A DNA stretch of 64,000 nt from Micromonospora olivasterospora (GCF_007830265.1 NZ_VLKE01000001.1:992001-1056000); one strand, 5' to 3'. Shown: positions 37,949 to 46,614, numbered from the stretch's first letter. Notes: generated by a model not told the origin, from the letters alone. Numbers and translations: made by a program.

Positions 37949-37965
37949 GTGAACTGGTGGTTCAC
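37949..37965. promoter_or_regulatory. Candidate operator ahead of the importer operon
   Basis: GTGAACTGGTGGTTCAC is a perfect 6-bp inverted repeat with a 5-base spacer. It uses the same TGAAC/GTTCA half-sites as the palindrome at 30628, in the opposite arrangement. It lies in the promoter region of the importer operon on the minus strand. Confidence 0.55.
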
Positions 37966-38414
37966 CATAGGAGCGTGACCGACGCCACGTCAACGGTTTG
38001 GCGGGGACATCGGATCGCCGTGTGGAGGCGGTCAACGACCCGTGCGACCTGCGGATACCGCAATCCGGGGTCAAGCTGCCGTCTCGGCAGCCAACAGGAG
38101 GCACCAGGAGTGGCCGGTCATGAGCGGCCACGCTGTCCGGGGCGAGTCCAGCCGCTCGTCGCGTTCCACCTCGCCGGCATCGGGGTGGCCGGACAAGAAT
38201 GCATACGTCCCGGGTCGAAACCGGCAGGCGTGGCCGGCAACCACCGCGGCGCTCCCCAGGAACTTGCGCGGGGCGGCTCCTTCTGCGCATCGCCGTCACG
38301 GCGGCCCGGCCGAGATAGCCGATCGTCAAGAAGTTCCGGAGCCACGGCAACGTTTGCTGGGGTCGAGAGCGTAAGTAGTGGCCGTGAGATTGAAACCGGG
38401 GGTGCGGGTGGCTG
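37966..38414. other. Intergenic region between importer and sigma factor genes
   Basis: About 450 bases between divergent units. No supported gene. It must carry the promoters of the importer operon (minus) and the sigma factor gene (plus). Base composition is slightly less GC-rich at its left side (CACGTCAACGG, TGGCGGGGACATC), but no promoter could be assigned with confidence. Confidence 0.4.
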
Positions 38415-38936
38415 ATGCGCGATCGCGAGGATAAGGAGGTGACAGCCTTTGTACGGGCGCGTTACGGATCGCTGCTCCGGACCGCCTTCCTGCTGTGCGG
38501 CGACCGGGGGAAAGCCGAGGATCTGGTCCAGACGACGTTGGCCAAGACGGTTGTGGCGTGGCCTCGACTGCGACGCTCAGAAGGCGTCGACCACTACGTT
38601 CGGCGCATTCTAGTCAACACCTTCGTGACCTGGAGGCGGCGCCGATCCTGGTGGGAACAGCCCTTGGGTCGGCTGGTGGAGACTCAGGCGCGCGACGAGT
38701 ACGTGGGGGTGGAACAGCGGGACTTGCTCCGCCGGGCGTTGGACGGGCTGCCAGCACGACAGCGTGCCGCCGTCGTACTGCGCTTCTACGAGGACCTTTC
38801 CGAGCACGACACCGCGCACGTACTGGGTTGTTCGGTTGGCACGGTCAAAAGTCTCTCGTCAAGGGGTCTGCAGACTCTGCGTAAGCAGTGGGTTGAGGCC
38901 GACGCTGCTGCTGATCAAGAGGTGCGTTATGCATGA
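38415..38936 (+). CDS. SigE-family ECF RNA polymerase sigma factor
   Basis: A 173-residue sigma factor of the actinobacterial SigE family. Region 2 is FVRARYGSLLRTAFLLCGDR through QTTLAKTVVAWPRLRR; region 4 is LPARQRAAVVLRFYEDLSEH followed by HVLGCSVGTVKSLSSRGLQT. It would direct RNA polymerase to a small regulon under envelope or stress control. Its stop overlaps the next gene by 8 bases, so the two are made together; that partner has one transmembrane helix and resembles a membrane anti-sigma arrangement. Confidence 0.93.
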   Translation: MRDREDKEVTAFVRARYGSLLRTAFLLCGDRGKAEDLVQTTLAKTVVAWPRLRRSEGVDHYVRRILVNTFVTWRRRRSWWEQPLGRLVETQARDEYVGVEQRDLLRRALDGLPARQRAAVVLRFYEDLSEHDTAHVLGCSVGTVKSLSSRGLQTLRKQWVEADAAADQEVRYA

Positions 38937-40203
38937 CACGACCGAGTTGCGTGACGGCCTGGCGGATCTGGCCGAGTCGGTGGTACCGACCGAGGGCTAT
39001 GAAGGCAAGATCATGCGGCGGGCAGACCGGCGTCGCGGGCGGCGGCGTATCGCCGCCGGAGCCGCGGCCGCAGCATGCTTGGCGGTGCTGGTCACGATGT
39101 TTCGGGTTGTCGGACTCGGGTCCACACCGCAACTCGCTGCACCGCCGCCGGACGGCCCGTTTCTGGGCTGGTCCCCGGTGGGAGACGTGGACGCTGGCCT
39201 GGTACGTGAGGCCACCAGCGTCTGGGACCGTACCAACTCGGCAGGCCCGCACACTGATGTTCGGGCCCTTGTCGCGACGCGCCATCCACGCCTGCGCTCG
39301 ACGGTGGTCGTCCTGCAGGGATACGACAAGCAGGGCGACGCGCGGTTGGCGTTCTTCACCGGTGATTCCGGTGCGGCGGACGCCTTGCGGATGCGGGTTG
39401 ATCGGCCGGCGCCCGACCCGGTGAGGACTCAGGTGATAAGCCTCGTCAGTCCACGGTTGTCCGGAGCCGCCGGCGAGGTTAGTAATGACTCCTGGGGCAC
39501 CTATGCCATTGCCCTCGCCATGCCGGGCGTGACAGCGGTGCGGGTGTCGAGTACCGCAGTCGATGATGAAATGATTCAAGATCCGGACGGACCCACCAGT
39601 CGCCTTGTTGTAACACGATTCCCGATCGCTGCGACCGCGCAGACGACGACGATCGCGGGGTTCATCAAGCCGAAGCGACCGTTCGCCAGCCTCAAGAAGG
39701 TATTCGAAGTACCTGGTGAGGACGGTGTGGACGGCGACGCGCGGGCCGTACCCGCTGAAATGGTCGGCAGGACCGGCCAACAGATAATCGTGGCGTTCCC
39801 GAAGGATCAGGGAGTCCGGCAGGGGCAACTAGCCGTCGTCGCCGAAGGCTTGGTCGGACGCGTGACGGCAGTCGATACCGTCCGCGGCGAAGCCACTGTC
39901 GACCTCGTTACCAGCACCGGATTCGCCGGCCAGGTGTACACGAATATCAGTAATGTTCCGGGTTCCGTGCGCGGCACCGGCGGAAAGCTGGTCATGGAAG
40001 GCGTTCCCGCAGACGGCGAGGTTTACCAGACCAACCGTGTCTTGATGCCGGATCCGTCCCAGCGGAGCAATCAGGTTGGCGCTGTCACGATCGGGCGAGC
40101 GTCTGCGGACAAGGCGGCAGGCGCGACCACGGTGGAGCTTACGCCAACAGCCGACCTCGCCAACCTGACGAGATTGTCGATCATGACGCCATCCGCCCCC
40201 TGA
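38929..40203 (+). CDS. Single-pass membrane protein with MreC-like outer domain
   Basis: A 424-residue protein. A short cytoplasmic part (1-40) holds ELRDGLADLAESVVP, as in the small N-termini of proteins paired with SigE-type factors, then one helix (about 41-60). Outside, residues about 75-240 are unassigned, and residues about 260-420 resemble the beta-rich core of MreC: VGRTGQQIIVAFPKDQGVRQ, GQLAVVAEGLVGRVTAVDT, VDLVTSTGFAGQVYTN and a final DLANLTRLSIMTP. MreC scaffolds cell-wall synthesis in the periplasm. The gene overlaps the sigma gene, so it may sense wall state and control the sigma factor. The MreC relation is my reading of the pattern. Confidence 0.65.
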   Translation: MHDTTELRDGLADLAESVVPTEGYEGKIMRRADRRRGRRRIAAGAAAAACLAVLVTMFRVVGLGSTPQLAAPPPDGPFLGWSPVGDVDAGLVREATSVWDRTNSAGPHTDVRALVATRHPRLRSTVVVLQGYDKQGDARLAFFTGDSGAADALRMRVDRPAPDPVRTQVISLVSPRLSGAAGEVSNDSWGTYAIALAMPGVTAVRVSSTAVDDEMIQDPDGPTSRLVVTRFPIAATAQTTTIAGFIKPKRPFASLKKVFEVPGEDGVDGDARAVPAEMVGRTGQQIIVAFPKDQGVRQGQLAVVAEGLVGRVTAVDTVRGEATVDLVTSTGFAGQVYTNISNVPGSVRGTGGKLVMEGVPADGEVYQTNRVLMPDPSQRSNQVGAVTIGRASADKAAGATTVELTPTADLANLTRLSIMTPSAP

Positions 40204-40233
40204 CGGCGACTCGCCTCCGCGCATCCTCAACAG

Positions 40234-40464
40234 GCCTGCAGGAAGGCCGCCATCGAGACCCTCATCGCCGAAGTCCAACTCACCGACCAGGGAGTCGTAT
40301 CCGCGTTCAAGATCCCCACCGACACGGCAATACCCCCGCCCGAAACGGACGAGGGCACCTCAAACGAACCACCGGTGCGCACAATGGTGCGGTGGTGGGG
40401 CGGGCGGGACTCGAACCCGCGACCGAGGGAGTATGAGTTGAATCCCAGCCGTGATTCCGGGTGA
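40234..40464 (+). pseudogene. C-terminal remnant of a site-specific recombinase
   Basis: The plus-strand frame reads RKAAIETLIAEVQLTDQGVV, then SAFKIPTDTAIPPP and EPPVRTMVRWWGGRDSN and stops at 40464. The segments match the C-terminal ends of actinobacterial recombinase-family integrases. The end of the frame runs through the duplicated tRNA sequence (40393-40430), as happens when an integrase gene abuts its attachment site. The rest of the gene is missing; a stop-flanked junction lies just behind the preceding membrane-protein gene. Confidence 0.6.
40393..40430 (-). repeat. Left attachment-site copy (tRNA-Met 3' end duplicate)
   Basis: Thirty-eight bases identical to 43900-43937, covering the 3' half (T arm, variable loop, part of anticodon stem) of the tRNA-Met gene there. 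One mismatch is followed by seven more shared bases (TATGAGT) up to 40438. The 5' half of the tRNA is absent here, so this is an attachment-site scar, not a tRNA gene. Confidence 0.85.
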
Positions 40465-40472
40465 TGGCCAGT

Positions 40473-40512
40473 CCATAGGGGTGTGTATCTGTGCACGTAG
40501 ACACCCCTATGG
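40473..40512. repeat. Perfect 12-bp inverted repeat beside the attachment site
   Basis: CCATAGGGGTGT (40473-40484) and ACACCCCTATGG (40501-40512) are exact complements around a 16-base spacer that contains GTGCAC. The AT content is higher than its surroundings. Position next to the attachment copy suggests a recombinase or excision-factor site or an element repressor operator. Confidence 0.7.
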
Positions 40513-40571
40513 TTGTCCGTCAGTGTTCGATGGGGTCGGTGGGTCCGTGGGCGTCCGGGCTCACAGCGGGC

Positions 40572-41081
40572 TCACCTTGTCCCCTGCTTCGCCTGGGCCT
40601 CTGCGGGGTCTGCGAAGTACAGTCCGAGCATCTGAGTTGTCCAGGTCGGTTGCTTGACCTCGCCGCGCGGCCCGAACTCTGAGAACCAGGGCTTGATGTC
40701 GAGGACGGGAGTGCCGTCCGCGGCGTCTAGCTCCTCGACGTGAAGGTCAAGGCCATCAACCTTGACCAGGCGGCATCGAGATACGCCCAACCAGTTGTTG
40801 CGGCGCATGTTGCGGTGGCCGAAGATGCCGACCTCAGGCCAATCCGGGTTGTCTCTTGGCCGGCGTGCGCCCAGGTTCAGATCAGTCGGGTCGGTGAGGT
40901 GGAATCGGAAGATGATCTCAAGGTGAGAGAATTTCTCAAGGCCCTTGGTGGCTGCTGGGGTGAACCGGCCTTCATCAATCCGAATAATGGCCCGGCTTCC
41001 GCCCCAATAGTCATCCGTCGGCTCGATTCTTCCGCCCACGATACGCGCAATGGGTTCTACGGCGAACTTCTCGGCTGCCAT
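40572..41081 (-). CDS. TrmO/TsaA-like methyltransferase domain protein
   Basis: A 169-residue protein starting at ATG 41081 behind GGAGACTG. The opening FAVEPIARIVGGRIEPTDDY, then WPEVGIFGHRNMRRNNWLGV and DIKPWFSEFGP, matches the TrmO (YaeB/VirR) family, which methylates the t6A base at position 37 of some tRNAs using S-adenosylmethionine. The expected motifs FG.R...RPN appear in modified form (GIFGHRNMRRNN). It lies inside the putative integrative element and next to a regulator remnant, so it may be cargo. Confidence 0.75.
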   Translation of the reverse strand: MAAEKFAVEPIARIVGGRIEPTDDYWGGSRAIIRIDEGRFTPAATKGLEKFSHLEIIFRFHLTDPTDLNLGARRPRDNPDWPEVGIFGHRNMRRNNWLGVSRCRLVKVDGLDLHVEELDAADGTPVLDIKPWFSEFGPRGEVKQPTWTTQMLGLYFADPAEAQAKQGTR

Positions 41082-41089
41082 TCCAGTCT

Positions 41090-41378
41090 CCCGCTTCTGC
41101 TGATGGCTGTCGTCTAGGCGAAGGTAAAAGGTAGGTCTGGGCGCGGGCATCCACCTCTCGGACTGCCCGGATGCTGCGGCGCTTGTAGGGCGAGAGGATG
41201 GCGCGCATCTCGGCGGCGACCTGGCGGGTGCGGCCGAGCGAACCCCTTCCATTGCGTCCAGGGCACGAGTCCATGTTGCGCAGGCTTCCTCGACTTCGCC
41301 CTGCCTTGCCTGGACCGCTCCCATATACCCGAGCATTACGGCATGGGTTCGGGTGAAGGATGATGCCTTGCGCTTCAA
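41090..41378 (-). pseudogene. C-terminal remnant of a TPR-containing transcription regulator
   Basis: The first frame reads HAVMLGYMGAVQARQGEVEE and ACATWTRALDAMEGV, a TPR-like helix pair; a second frame continues TRQVAAEMRAILSPYKRRSI and REVDARAQTYLL. Together these are the tail of an actinobacterial XRE-type regulator with tetratricopeptide-like repeats. An in-frame TAA lies two codons before the first residue shown, so the DNA-binding part is gone, and the frame changes once. Confidence 0.55.
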
Positions 41379-41468
41379 GTGTTACGGGTCCACCGCCGAC
41401 CCCTGCAAGTTCTGATCCTGTCCTGTCCCAAAAGTCGTACCATCACAGGTGAATACGGATGCGTGACC

Positions 41469-41504
41469 ACGGTCCCGACCTCTCTTCAGGGAGGCCGGGA
41501 CCGT
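41469..41504. terminator. Strong hairpin ahead of a hypothetical gene
   Basis: ACGGTCCCG (41469-41477) pairs perfectly with CGGGACCGT (41496-41504), and CCTC/GAGG extend the inner stem. No T-tract follows on either strand. It lies 30 bases ahead of the ATG 41534 gene and could be an intrinsic terminator or leader structure. Confidence 0.45.
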
Positions 41505-41533
41505 GCCGTAGCAAGCCCCCCCGGAGGAGCAGC

Positions 41534-42031
41534 ATGGGCGACACCAGCGCCGCACCGAACGCCTGGGACACAGCCCAGCCGTTCCCCGGATCACCGCCGG
41601 ACATCTCCGACCGCCGCCACACCATCGACACTCCTGATGGCAGGTTCTGTGAGCTGAGCGATTCCGGCTGGGATGCGATGCTCGGCTACCTCGCCGACGC
41701 CGCCACCCTGGTCCGGTACCCGGAGACTCGGCAACATCAAGTCGAGGTGAAGCTTAGCGACAGCACCGGAGAGCGGACGTTCTTTGTGCCGCGCACGGCG
41801 GATGATCAAGCGATCATCGACGAGGCCGCAAACTCGTATCTGCGCGATGTGGGACTGCCGGAGCGGCCGACCGGCTATCGCTGGTTCCAACGCCTACCCG
41901 GCGACCTCACCGTCAAAGACATCGATGAAGCGGTGTACGCGGCGATCAAGCACCTGCCCCTCGACCACCACCCCGCCGAAGCGGTGCCAGCCATCCGCGC
42001 GGCCCTTGCGGAGCTGTTCCGGGAGCGCTGA
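41534..42031 (+). CDS. Hypothetical protein in the integrative element
   Basis: A 165-residue protein starting at ATG 41534 with a very good GGAGGAG ribosome site. It contains DGRFCELSDSGWDAMLGYLA, VEVKLSDSTGERTFFVPRTA and a C-terminal helical part LDHHPAEAVPAIRAALAELF. No family recognised and no membrane segment. It is the only clearly intact plus-strand gene in the tRNA-bounded segment and follows a strong hairpin. Confidence 0.7.
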   Translation: MGDTSAAPNAWDTAQPFPGSPPDISDRRHTIDTPDGRFCELSDSGWDAMLGYLADAATLVRYPETRQHQVEVKLSDSTGERTFFVPRTADDQAIIDEAANSYLRDVGLPERPTGYRWFQRLPGDLTVKDIDEAVYAAIKHLPLDHHPAEAVPAIRAALAELFRER

Positions 42032-42337
42032 GTCGGTGACGGGGCGACGGCTGACCCGCTGCGGTGGGCGATTGCCCCTGCTGGCCGTCGCCCCGTCCCC
42101 CCACGCCGAAGGGCGGCCATCGGCAAGACGGGCTCGGGAAGCCTTCGGGCGATGGATGGAGCGGCGAGGCGGGTGAGAGTGTGCCGGCCGCTCCAACGCC
42201 GGTGACTCTATCGATCCGTGCTGGCGCTGCCGTGCGGTGTTTGGGCTGGTCACTCGTTCGGGTGTGGGATGGGGCTTGCTTTTCTCGGCGTCAGCTACTG
42301 TCGCGCGGGCTACTGGCGGTATGCCAAGCGGTGATTT
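42032..42337. other. Non-coding stretch in the integrative element
   Basis: About 300 bases without a supported gene. The first 150 bases continue the GC-rich composition; the part from about 42200 to 42330 is lower in GC and may contain the promoter of the following gene. No repeat seen. Confidence 0.3.
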
Positions 42338-43121
42338 ATGTACCGCATTTCGCGCGTCCGCCGCCGGACGGTGCTGGCTCGGCTGGCTGCGCATCGGCGG
42401 ATGCACTCGACGCGGGGTGTGCTACCGAAGCCGCGTACGCGGGCGGCGTGGGCGACGTGGGCCGATGAGCAGTACGACGCCCTGATGGAGGCTGCCCGCG
42501 ATGAGGTGTGGCGGGCTCAGGTGGCCGGCGAGGACACGTCGATGATGGTGCTGCCGGTGGGTGACCCGACCGTGCCCGGTGGTGAGCTGGTGGAACCGGT
42601 GGGGTTGTCGGAGTCGGCGCGGCGGCGGCGGCGGGCGCTGGCCGAGCACGTGTGCGAAGCCCTCGCTGATCGGCGGCCGGGTGGGTTGTGGCGCGGTGGC
42701 GCGGACGTGATCGCGCAGCGGGTGATGCCGGCGCGGGTGCGCGATGATCCGGCCATGCGGCAGCCCTTGTTGGACGCTGCCGGGGTGGTGGAGCGGGTCG
42801 GGTGTGCTGCGCGTCGCCTCCGGCCCCGGTGGTGTTGCCTTGCGGGTGCACGGGCCGTCGTGGTCTTTGGTGTTCCGGGTCAGTCCGGTGGTGGATGTGA
42901 TCGTGCTCTGCCTGGACGCGACCTCCCGCTACGGGTGGCGGATCGAGGACGACGCGGAGTCGCGGGAGCTGATCGAAGAGGCGGTGTCGCAGGTGGTGGC
43001 GGAAGCGGCCCGCTACGGGTGGGGCGGGACAAGTACGCGCGGCCGGTTGCTCCGGTCGCCTGATGGCCGTCCGGCCGTCCGTGGGTGGTGCGACTCACGG
43101 GCGGCCGGACGGTGGGTTTAA
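42338..43121 (+). pseudogene. Frameshifted hypothetical protein of the integrative element
   Basis: The first frame (from ATG 42338, MYRISRVRRRTVLARLAAHR) gives WATWADEQYDALMEAARDEV and HVCEALADRRPGGLWRGGAD, then LLDAAGVVERVG, and turns to low-complexity text near 42800. A second frame continues with LRVASGPGGVALRVHGPSWS, LVFRVSPVVDVIVLCLDATS and LIEEAVSQVVAEAARYGWGG to 43121. One lost or gained base near 42800 would restore a single ~255-residue protein. No known domain; typical of plasmid or integrative-element hypothetical genes. Confidence 0.5.
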
Positions 43122-43843
43122 CGGTGCGGCGGTTGACGGGGTACGGCCTTGATGGTGATGAGTCGTCGGAGCCGCTGCACGGCGGTCGCGCGTCGTTTGG
43201 ACGCGTTGCTTTGGGACAGGTTCAGCTCGGCGGCGACGTGGCCGAGGGGTTCGCCGTCGAGGTAGGTGCGTTGGAGTAGTTCAGCGCTGGTGGGGTCGAT
43301 CCGGTACGCGGCGGGCATGTTGACGGACTGCCTCACCAACTCCTGTAGGCGGGCTATGACGGCATCCATGCCTCGGGTGTCGGGTCTGGCCTGGCGCTTC
43401 TCGTGGTGGGCACTGACTTCCCTGTCGGTGCCCACGGGGACCTCTCGCGGTTCTTCCTCGCGGAGGCGGGCGATGCGGGCTTGGTGTTCGGCTGCGGTTT
43501 CGTCGTGGCGACGGGTGAGCTGTTTGCGGCGGTGCTCGGTGCGCCCGCTGGCGTGGTCGTACGCGCCGCCAAGGAGCCGGGAGTAGACGTTGGGCCGGTC
43601 GATGTCCATCCGCCACCGGGTGCCGGCCGCGGTGGTCACGGTGGCCTGCATCCTGTCGAGGAAGGCGTACATCAGCTCGTACTGGGCTTTCACGAACCGT
43701 TCGGCGGGGTCGTCTTCGTCGGGCATGGCGAGTCGGGCGGCGCGGGCGACCAGGCCGAAAGCGGCGGTGCCGAGGGCGTAGAGGTTCCAGTCCTCGCGGT
43801 TGTCGGCGTCGACGCGGACCTGGGCGATGATGTGGCGCCACAC
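43118..43843 (-). CDS. Sigma-70 region 4-like HTH protein
   Basis: A 241-residue protein. The N-terminal two-thirds are helical and charged (AQYELMYAFLDRMQATVTTA, then RLREEEPREVPVGT). The last ~60 residues form a sigma region 4-type HTH: SAELLQRTYLDGEPLGHVAA then ELNLSQSNASKRRATAVQRL. No region 2 is evident, so it is probably a regulator rather than a true sigma factor. GTG 43843 is used as start, but an earlier start is possible. It is the gene nearest the intact tRNA-Met end of the element. Confidence 0.55.
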   Translation of the reverse strand: MWRHIIAQVRVDADNREDWNLYALGTAAFGLVARAARLAMPDEDDPAERFVKAQYELMYAFLDRMQATVTTAAGTRWRMDIDRPNVYSRLLGGAYDHASGRTEHRRKQLTRRHDETAAEHQARIARLREEEPREVPVGTDREVSAHHEKRQARPDTRGMDAVIARLQELVRQSVNMPAAYRIDPTSAELLQRTYLDGEPLGHVAAELNLSQSNASKRRATAVQRLRRLITIKAVPRQPPHR

Positions 43844-43899
43844 CTGGTCGCGTGTTATCGCAAGAGTGGCAAGAAACCCAGGTCAAGCGCGCTTCTTGA

Positions 43900-43937
43900 T
43901 GGTGGGGCGGGCGGGACTCGAACCCGCGACCGAGGGA
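43900..43937 (-). repeat. Right attachment-site copy inside tRNA-Met
   Basis: Identical over 38 bases to 40393-40430. Here it forms the real 3' half of the tRNA-Met gene (43903-43976), so this side is where the tRNA was rebuilt upon integration. The pair encloses 3.5 kb. Confidence 0.85.
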
Positions 43938-43976
43938 TTATGAGTCCCCTGCTCTAACCCGCTGAGCTACCGCCCC
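43903..43976 (-). tRNA. tRNA-Met (anticodon CAU)
   Basis: On the minus strand the molecule begins GGGGCGGTAGCTCAGC, has the anticodon loop CTCATAA with CAU, and the T arm GGTTCGAGTCC; acceptor stem GGGGCGG pairs with the CCGCCCC end. Four arms fold. The pattern is that of an elongator tRNA-Met; tRNA-Ile with lysidine-modified CAU is the alternative. CCA is only partly encoded (ACC follows). It is the attachment site of the neighbouring element. Confidence 0.93.
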
Positions 43977-44208
43977 GCTTGCCGCGCCGGATCGTAACCC
44001 GCCCGATGGATCAGGGGCCAGCACGAAACAGCGCCGCGCGCGCCCCTCGAAACCCCACGATGGGCTACGCGAGGATAACAGTACGCAGCAGCGCACCGCC
44101 GTCCCCTTCGTACCCGGTCGGGATGTCCTTCGACCGGTCCGGGCGGCGGCCCGGCGGGGCGACCGGCGCGGGCCGTGAGCCCGGGGCGCGCAACTCGGCG
44201 AGGACGGC

Positions 44209-44270
44209 CGCAGGCCGGCCAGGCCGGCCAGGCCGGCGCCGACGATCACGACGCCGGTCTCAGCGCGCAT
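44209..44270 (-). pseudogene. N-terminal stub of an FAD-dependent oxidoreductase
   Basis: MRAETGVVIVGAGLAGLAGL is the dinucleotide-binding start of FAD oxidoreductases. After 20 residues the text becomes low complexity and no FAD or substrate domain follows; the next gene-like feature is tRNA-Met. Its ATG 44270 overlaps the MMPL stop region, so it was the second gene of that operon before truncation. Confidence 0.5.
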
Positions 44271-46377
44271 GCCGGGCCACCCGCCGGGCCGTGCGGCCCA
44301 GCCGGCTCGGCCACCACACGGGCGGCCCGATGTCGTACGACAGGGCGGGCACCAGCAGCGAGCGGACGACGACGGTGTCGAGCAGGACCCCGACGGCGAC
44401 GGCGACGCCCAGCTCGACGAGGACCACCAGTGGCAGCACGGCGAGCGCGGAGAACGTCGCCGCGAGCACGATGCCGGCGGAGGTGATCACGCCGCCGGTG
44501 AGGGCGAGGCCGGCGAGCACGCCGGGCCGGGTGCCGCGCCGGACCGACTCCTCCCGGACCCGGCTCATCAGGAAGATGTTGTAGTCGATGCCGAGGGCGA
44601 CGAGGAAGACGAACGCGAACAGCGGGAACGACTGGTCGACGCCGGGGTAGTCGAGGGCGTACCGGAAGATCAGCCCGCACAGCCCGAGCGTGGCGAGGAA
44701 CGACAGCACCACGGTCGCGATGAGCAGGACCGGGGCGAGCAGGGCGCGCAGCAGCAGGGCCAGGACGACCGCGATCACCGCGAGCACCGCCGGGATGATC
44801 ACGTTGCGGTCCCGGGCGGACGCGTCGGCGGTGTCCACGTTGACCGCGGTGAAGCCCCCGACCACGGCGTCGGCGCCGGGCACCCGGTGCACCGCCTCCC
44901 GCAGCCTCCGCACGGTCCGCTCGGCGCCGGGGCTGTCGGGCCGGTCGGTCAGGGTGGCCTCCAACTGGACCCGGCCGTCGACCACGACGGGCGGGGCGTT
45001 CGCCTCGGGCGGGGCGGCCGATCCGCTCCCGGTGACCGGACGGACGGAGGTCACCCGGGCACCGCCTCGGCGACCTGGGCGACCTGCTGGGCCGTCTCCC
45101 GCCTGACGAAGATGGTGGCCGGGCTGCCCGTGCCGGCCGGGTAGTGCCGGGAGATCGCCTCCTGCCCGGCGACGGAGTCGGTGCGCGTGGTGAACACGTC
45201 GCTCTGGCCGAGGGTGGTGACGTGCAACTGGGTCAGGCCGACGGTGAGCACGGCCAGCGCGGCGGCGGTGACCAGCCAGACCGGCCGGGCGTGGCGGGCG
45301 ACGAAGCCGGCCACCCGGGTCCAGGTCCCGTGCTCGGCGCGGGGTCGGCCCGGTCCGCCGCCGGCCGGCGGGCCAGAACGCCCAGCGGCCGCCGAGGAGC
45401 AGCAGCGCGGGCAGGAAGGTGAGCATCACCAGCAGCGTGGCGGCGATGCCGACGGCGGCGACCGGGCCGAGGGCCCGGTTGGAGTTGAGGCTGGACAGCA
45501 GGAGGCAGAGCAGGCTGACGATGACGGTGCCGCCGGATCCGATGATCGCCGGCGCGGCCCCCTTCCAGGCGGCGCGCATCGCGTCCCACGGGCGCCGGTG
45601 CCGGTGCAGTTCCTCCCGGTGGCGGGCGATGAGCAGCAGGGCGTAGTCGGTGCCGGCGCCGAAGACGAGGACGGTGAGGATGCCCTGCGCCTGCCCGTTC
45701 AGGGTGACGAGGTCGGCGTCCGCGAGGACGTAGACGAGCAGGGCCGCCAGGGCGTACGACATCCCGGCGGCGAGCAGCGGGAAGATCCACAGCACGGGGC
45801 TGCGGTAGACGACCAGCAGGATGACCAGCACCACGAGAAGGGTGACCAGCAGCAGCGGCCCGTCGATGGCCCGGAACACCTCGATCAGGTCGGCGAGCAG
45901 GCCGGCGGGGCCGGTGACGTGCACGGCCAGGCCGCCGGAGTCCGCGCCGGCGACGGTGCGCAGGTCGTCGACCACCCGGCCGATGCGTTCCCCCTCGGCG
46001 TCGTCGATCGGCACGACGACCTGCAGCGCCTGGCCGTCCCGGCTGGGTATCGGCGGCGGGATCGGTGGGACGACGCCCCGTACCCCGGCGAAGCGCGCGG
46101 CGTCGGCGGCGACCCGCCGCCCGTCCGCCTCCGTGATCCCGGTGGCGCGCTCGTAGACGACCAGGGCGGGTGTGATCCGCCGGTCGGCGAAATCGGCGGC
46201 GAGGTCCTGCGCCCGGGTCGCCTCGGCGTCGGCGGGCAGGAAGGCGGCGTTGTCGTTGGTGGCGACCTCGCCCAGCCGCCCGGAGTACGGCCCGGCCACC
46301 GCCCCGACGACCAGCCAGGCGACCACGACCAGCGCCGCGATCAGCGTGGCGGTGCCACGGCCCCGTCCCGTCGCCAT
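44260..46377 (-). pseudogene. MMPL/RND-type exporter with two compensating frameshifts
   Basis: ATG 46377 starts MATGRGRGTATLIAALVVVA, followed by a first periplasmic loop and a helix bundle with GQAQGILTVLVFGAGTDYAL and RALGPVAAVGIAATLLVMLT. Near 45340 the frame changes; FVARHARPVWLVTAAALAVL and TTRTDSVAGQEAISRHYPAG lie in another frame until about 45055, where the first frame resumes and carries the second bundle (LVALGIDYNIFLMSRVREES). With both shifts corrected it is a normal ~710-residue MMPL transporter that exports lipids or drugs with proton drive. GC-run sequence errors could explain both shifts. Confidence 0.85.
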
Positions 46378-46538
46378 TCGACCATCATGGCGGCCGGACC
46401 CGACCCAGGTGGGTGGAAGCGCCCTTGTCAACGCTTCCGGTGGTGAAGGGTCCTCGGGGCGTGGCGGCCAGGCGGGAGGGGCCCGCCCCGGGAAACGACT
46501 ACGCCCGCCGGCGGGGCCGACGGGCGTGGGGCGGAGCG

Positions 46539-46614
46539 TGGCTCCCCCGTTTGGACTCGAACCAAAAACCTGCCGGTTAACAGCCGGCTGCTCTGCCAAT
46601 TGAGCTACGGGGGA
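46539..46614 (-). tRNA. tRNA-Asn (anticodon GUU)
   Basis: On the minus strand: TCCCCCGTAGCTCAATTGG, anticodon loop CTGTTAA with GUU, T arm GGTTCGAGTCC, and acceptor end GGGGGAGCCA with an encoded CCA. All four arms pair. Isolated gene between the exporter and the YtxH gene. Confidence 0.96.

Noticed and set aside
40393..40466. Second tRNA-Met gene at the left attachment copy
   Set aside because: Only the 3' half matches; the anticodon stem is changed and D arm and acceptor 5' strand are absent.
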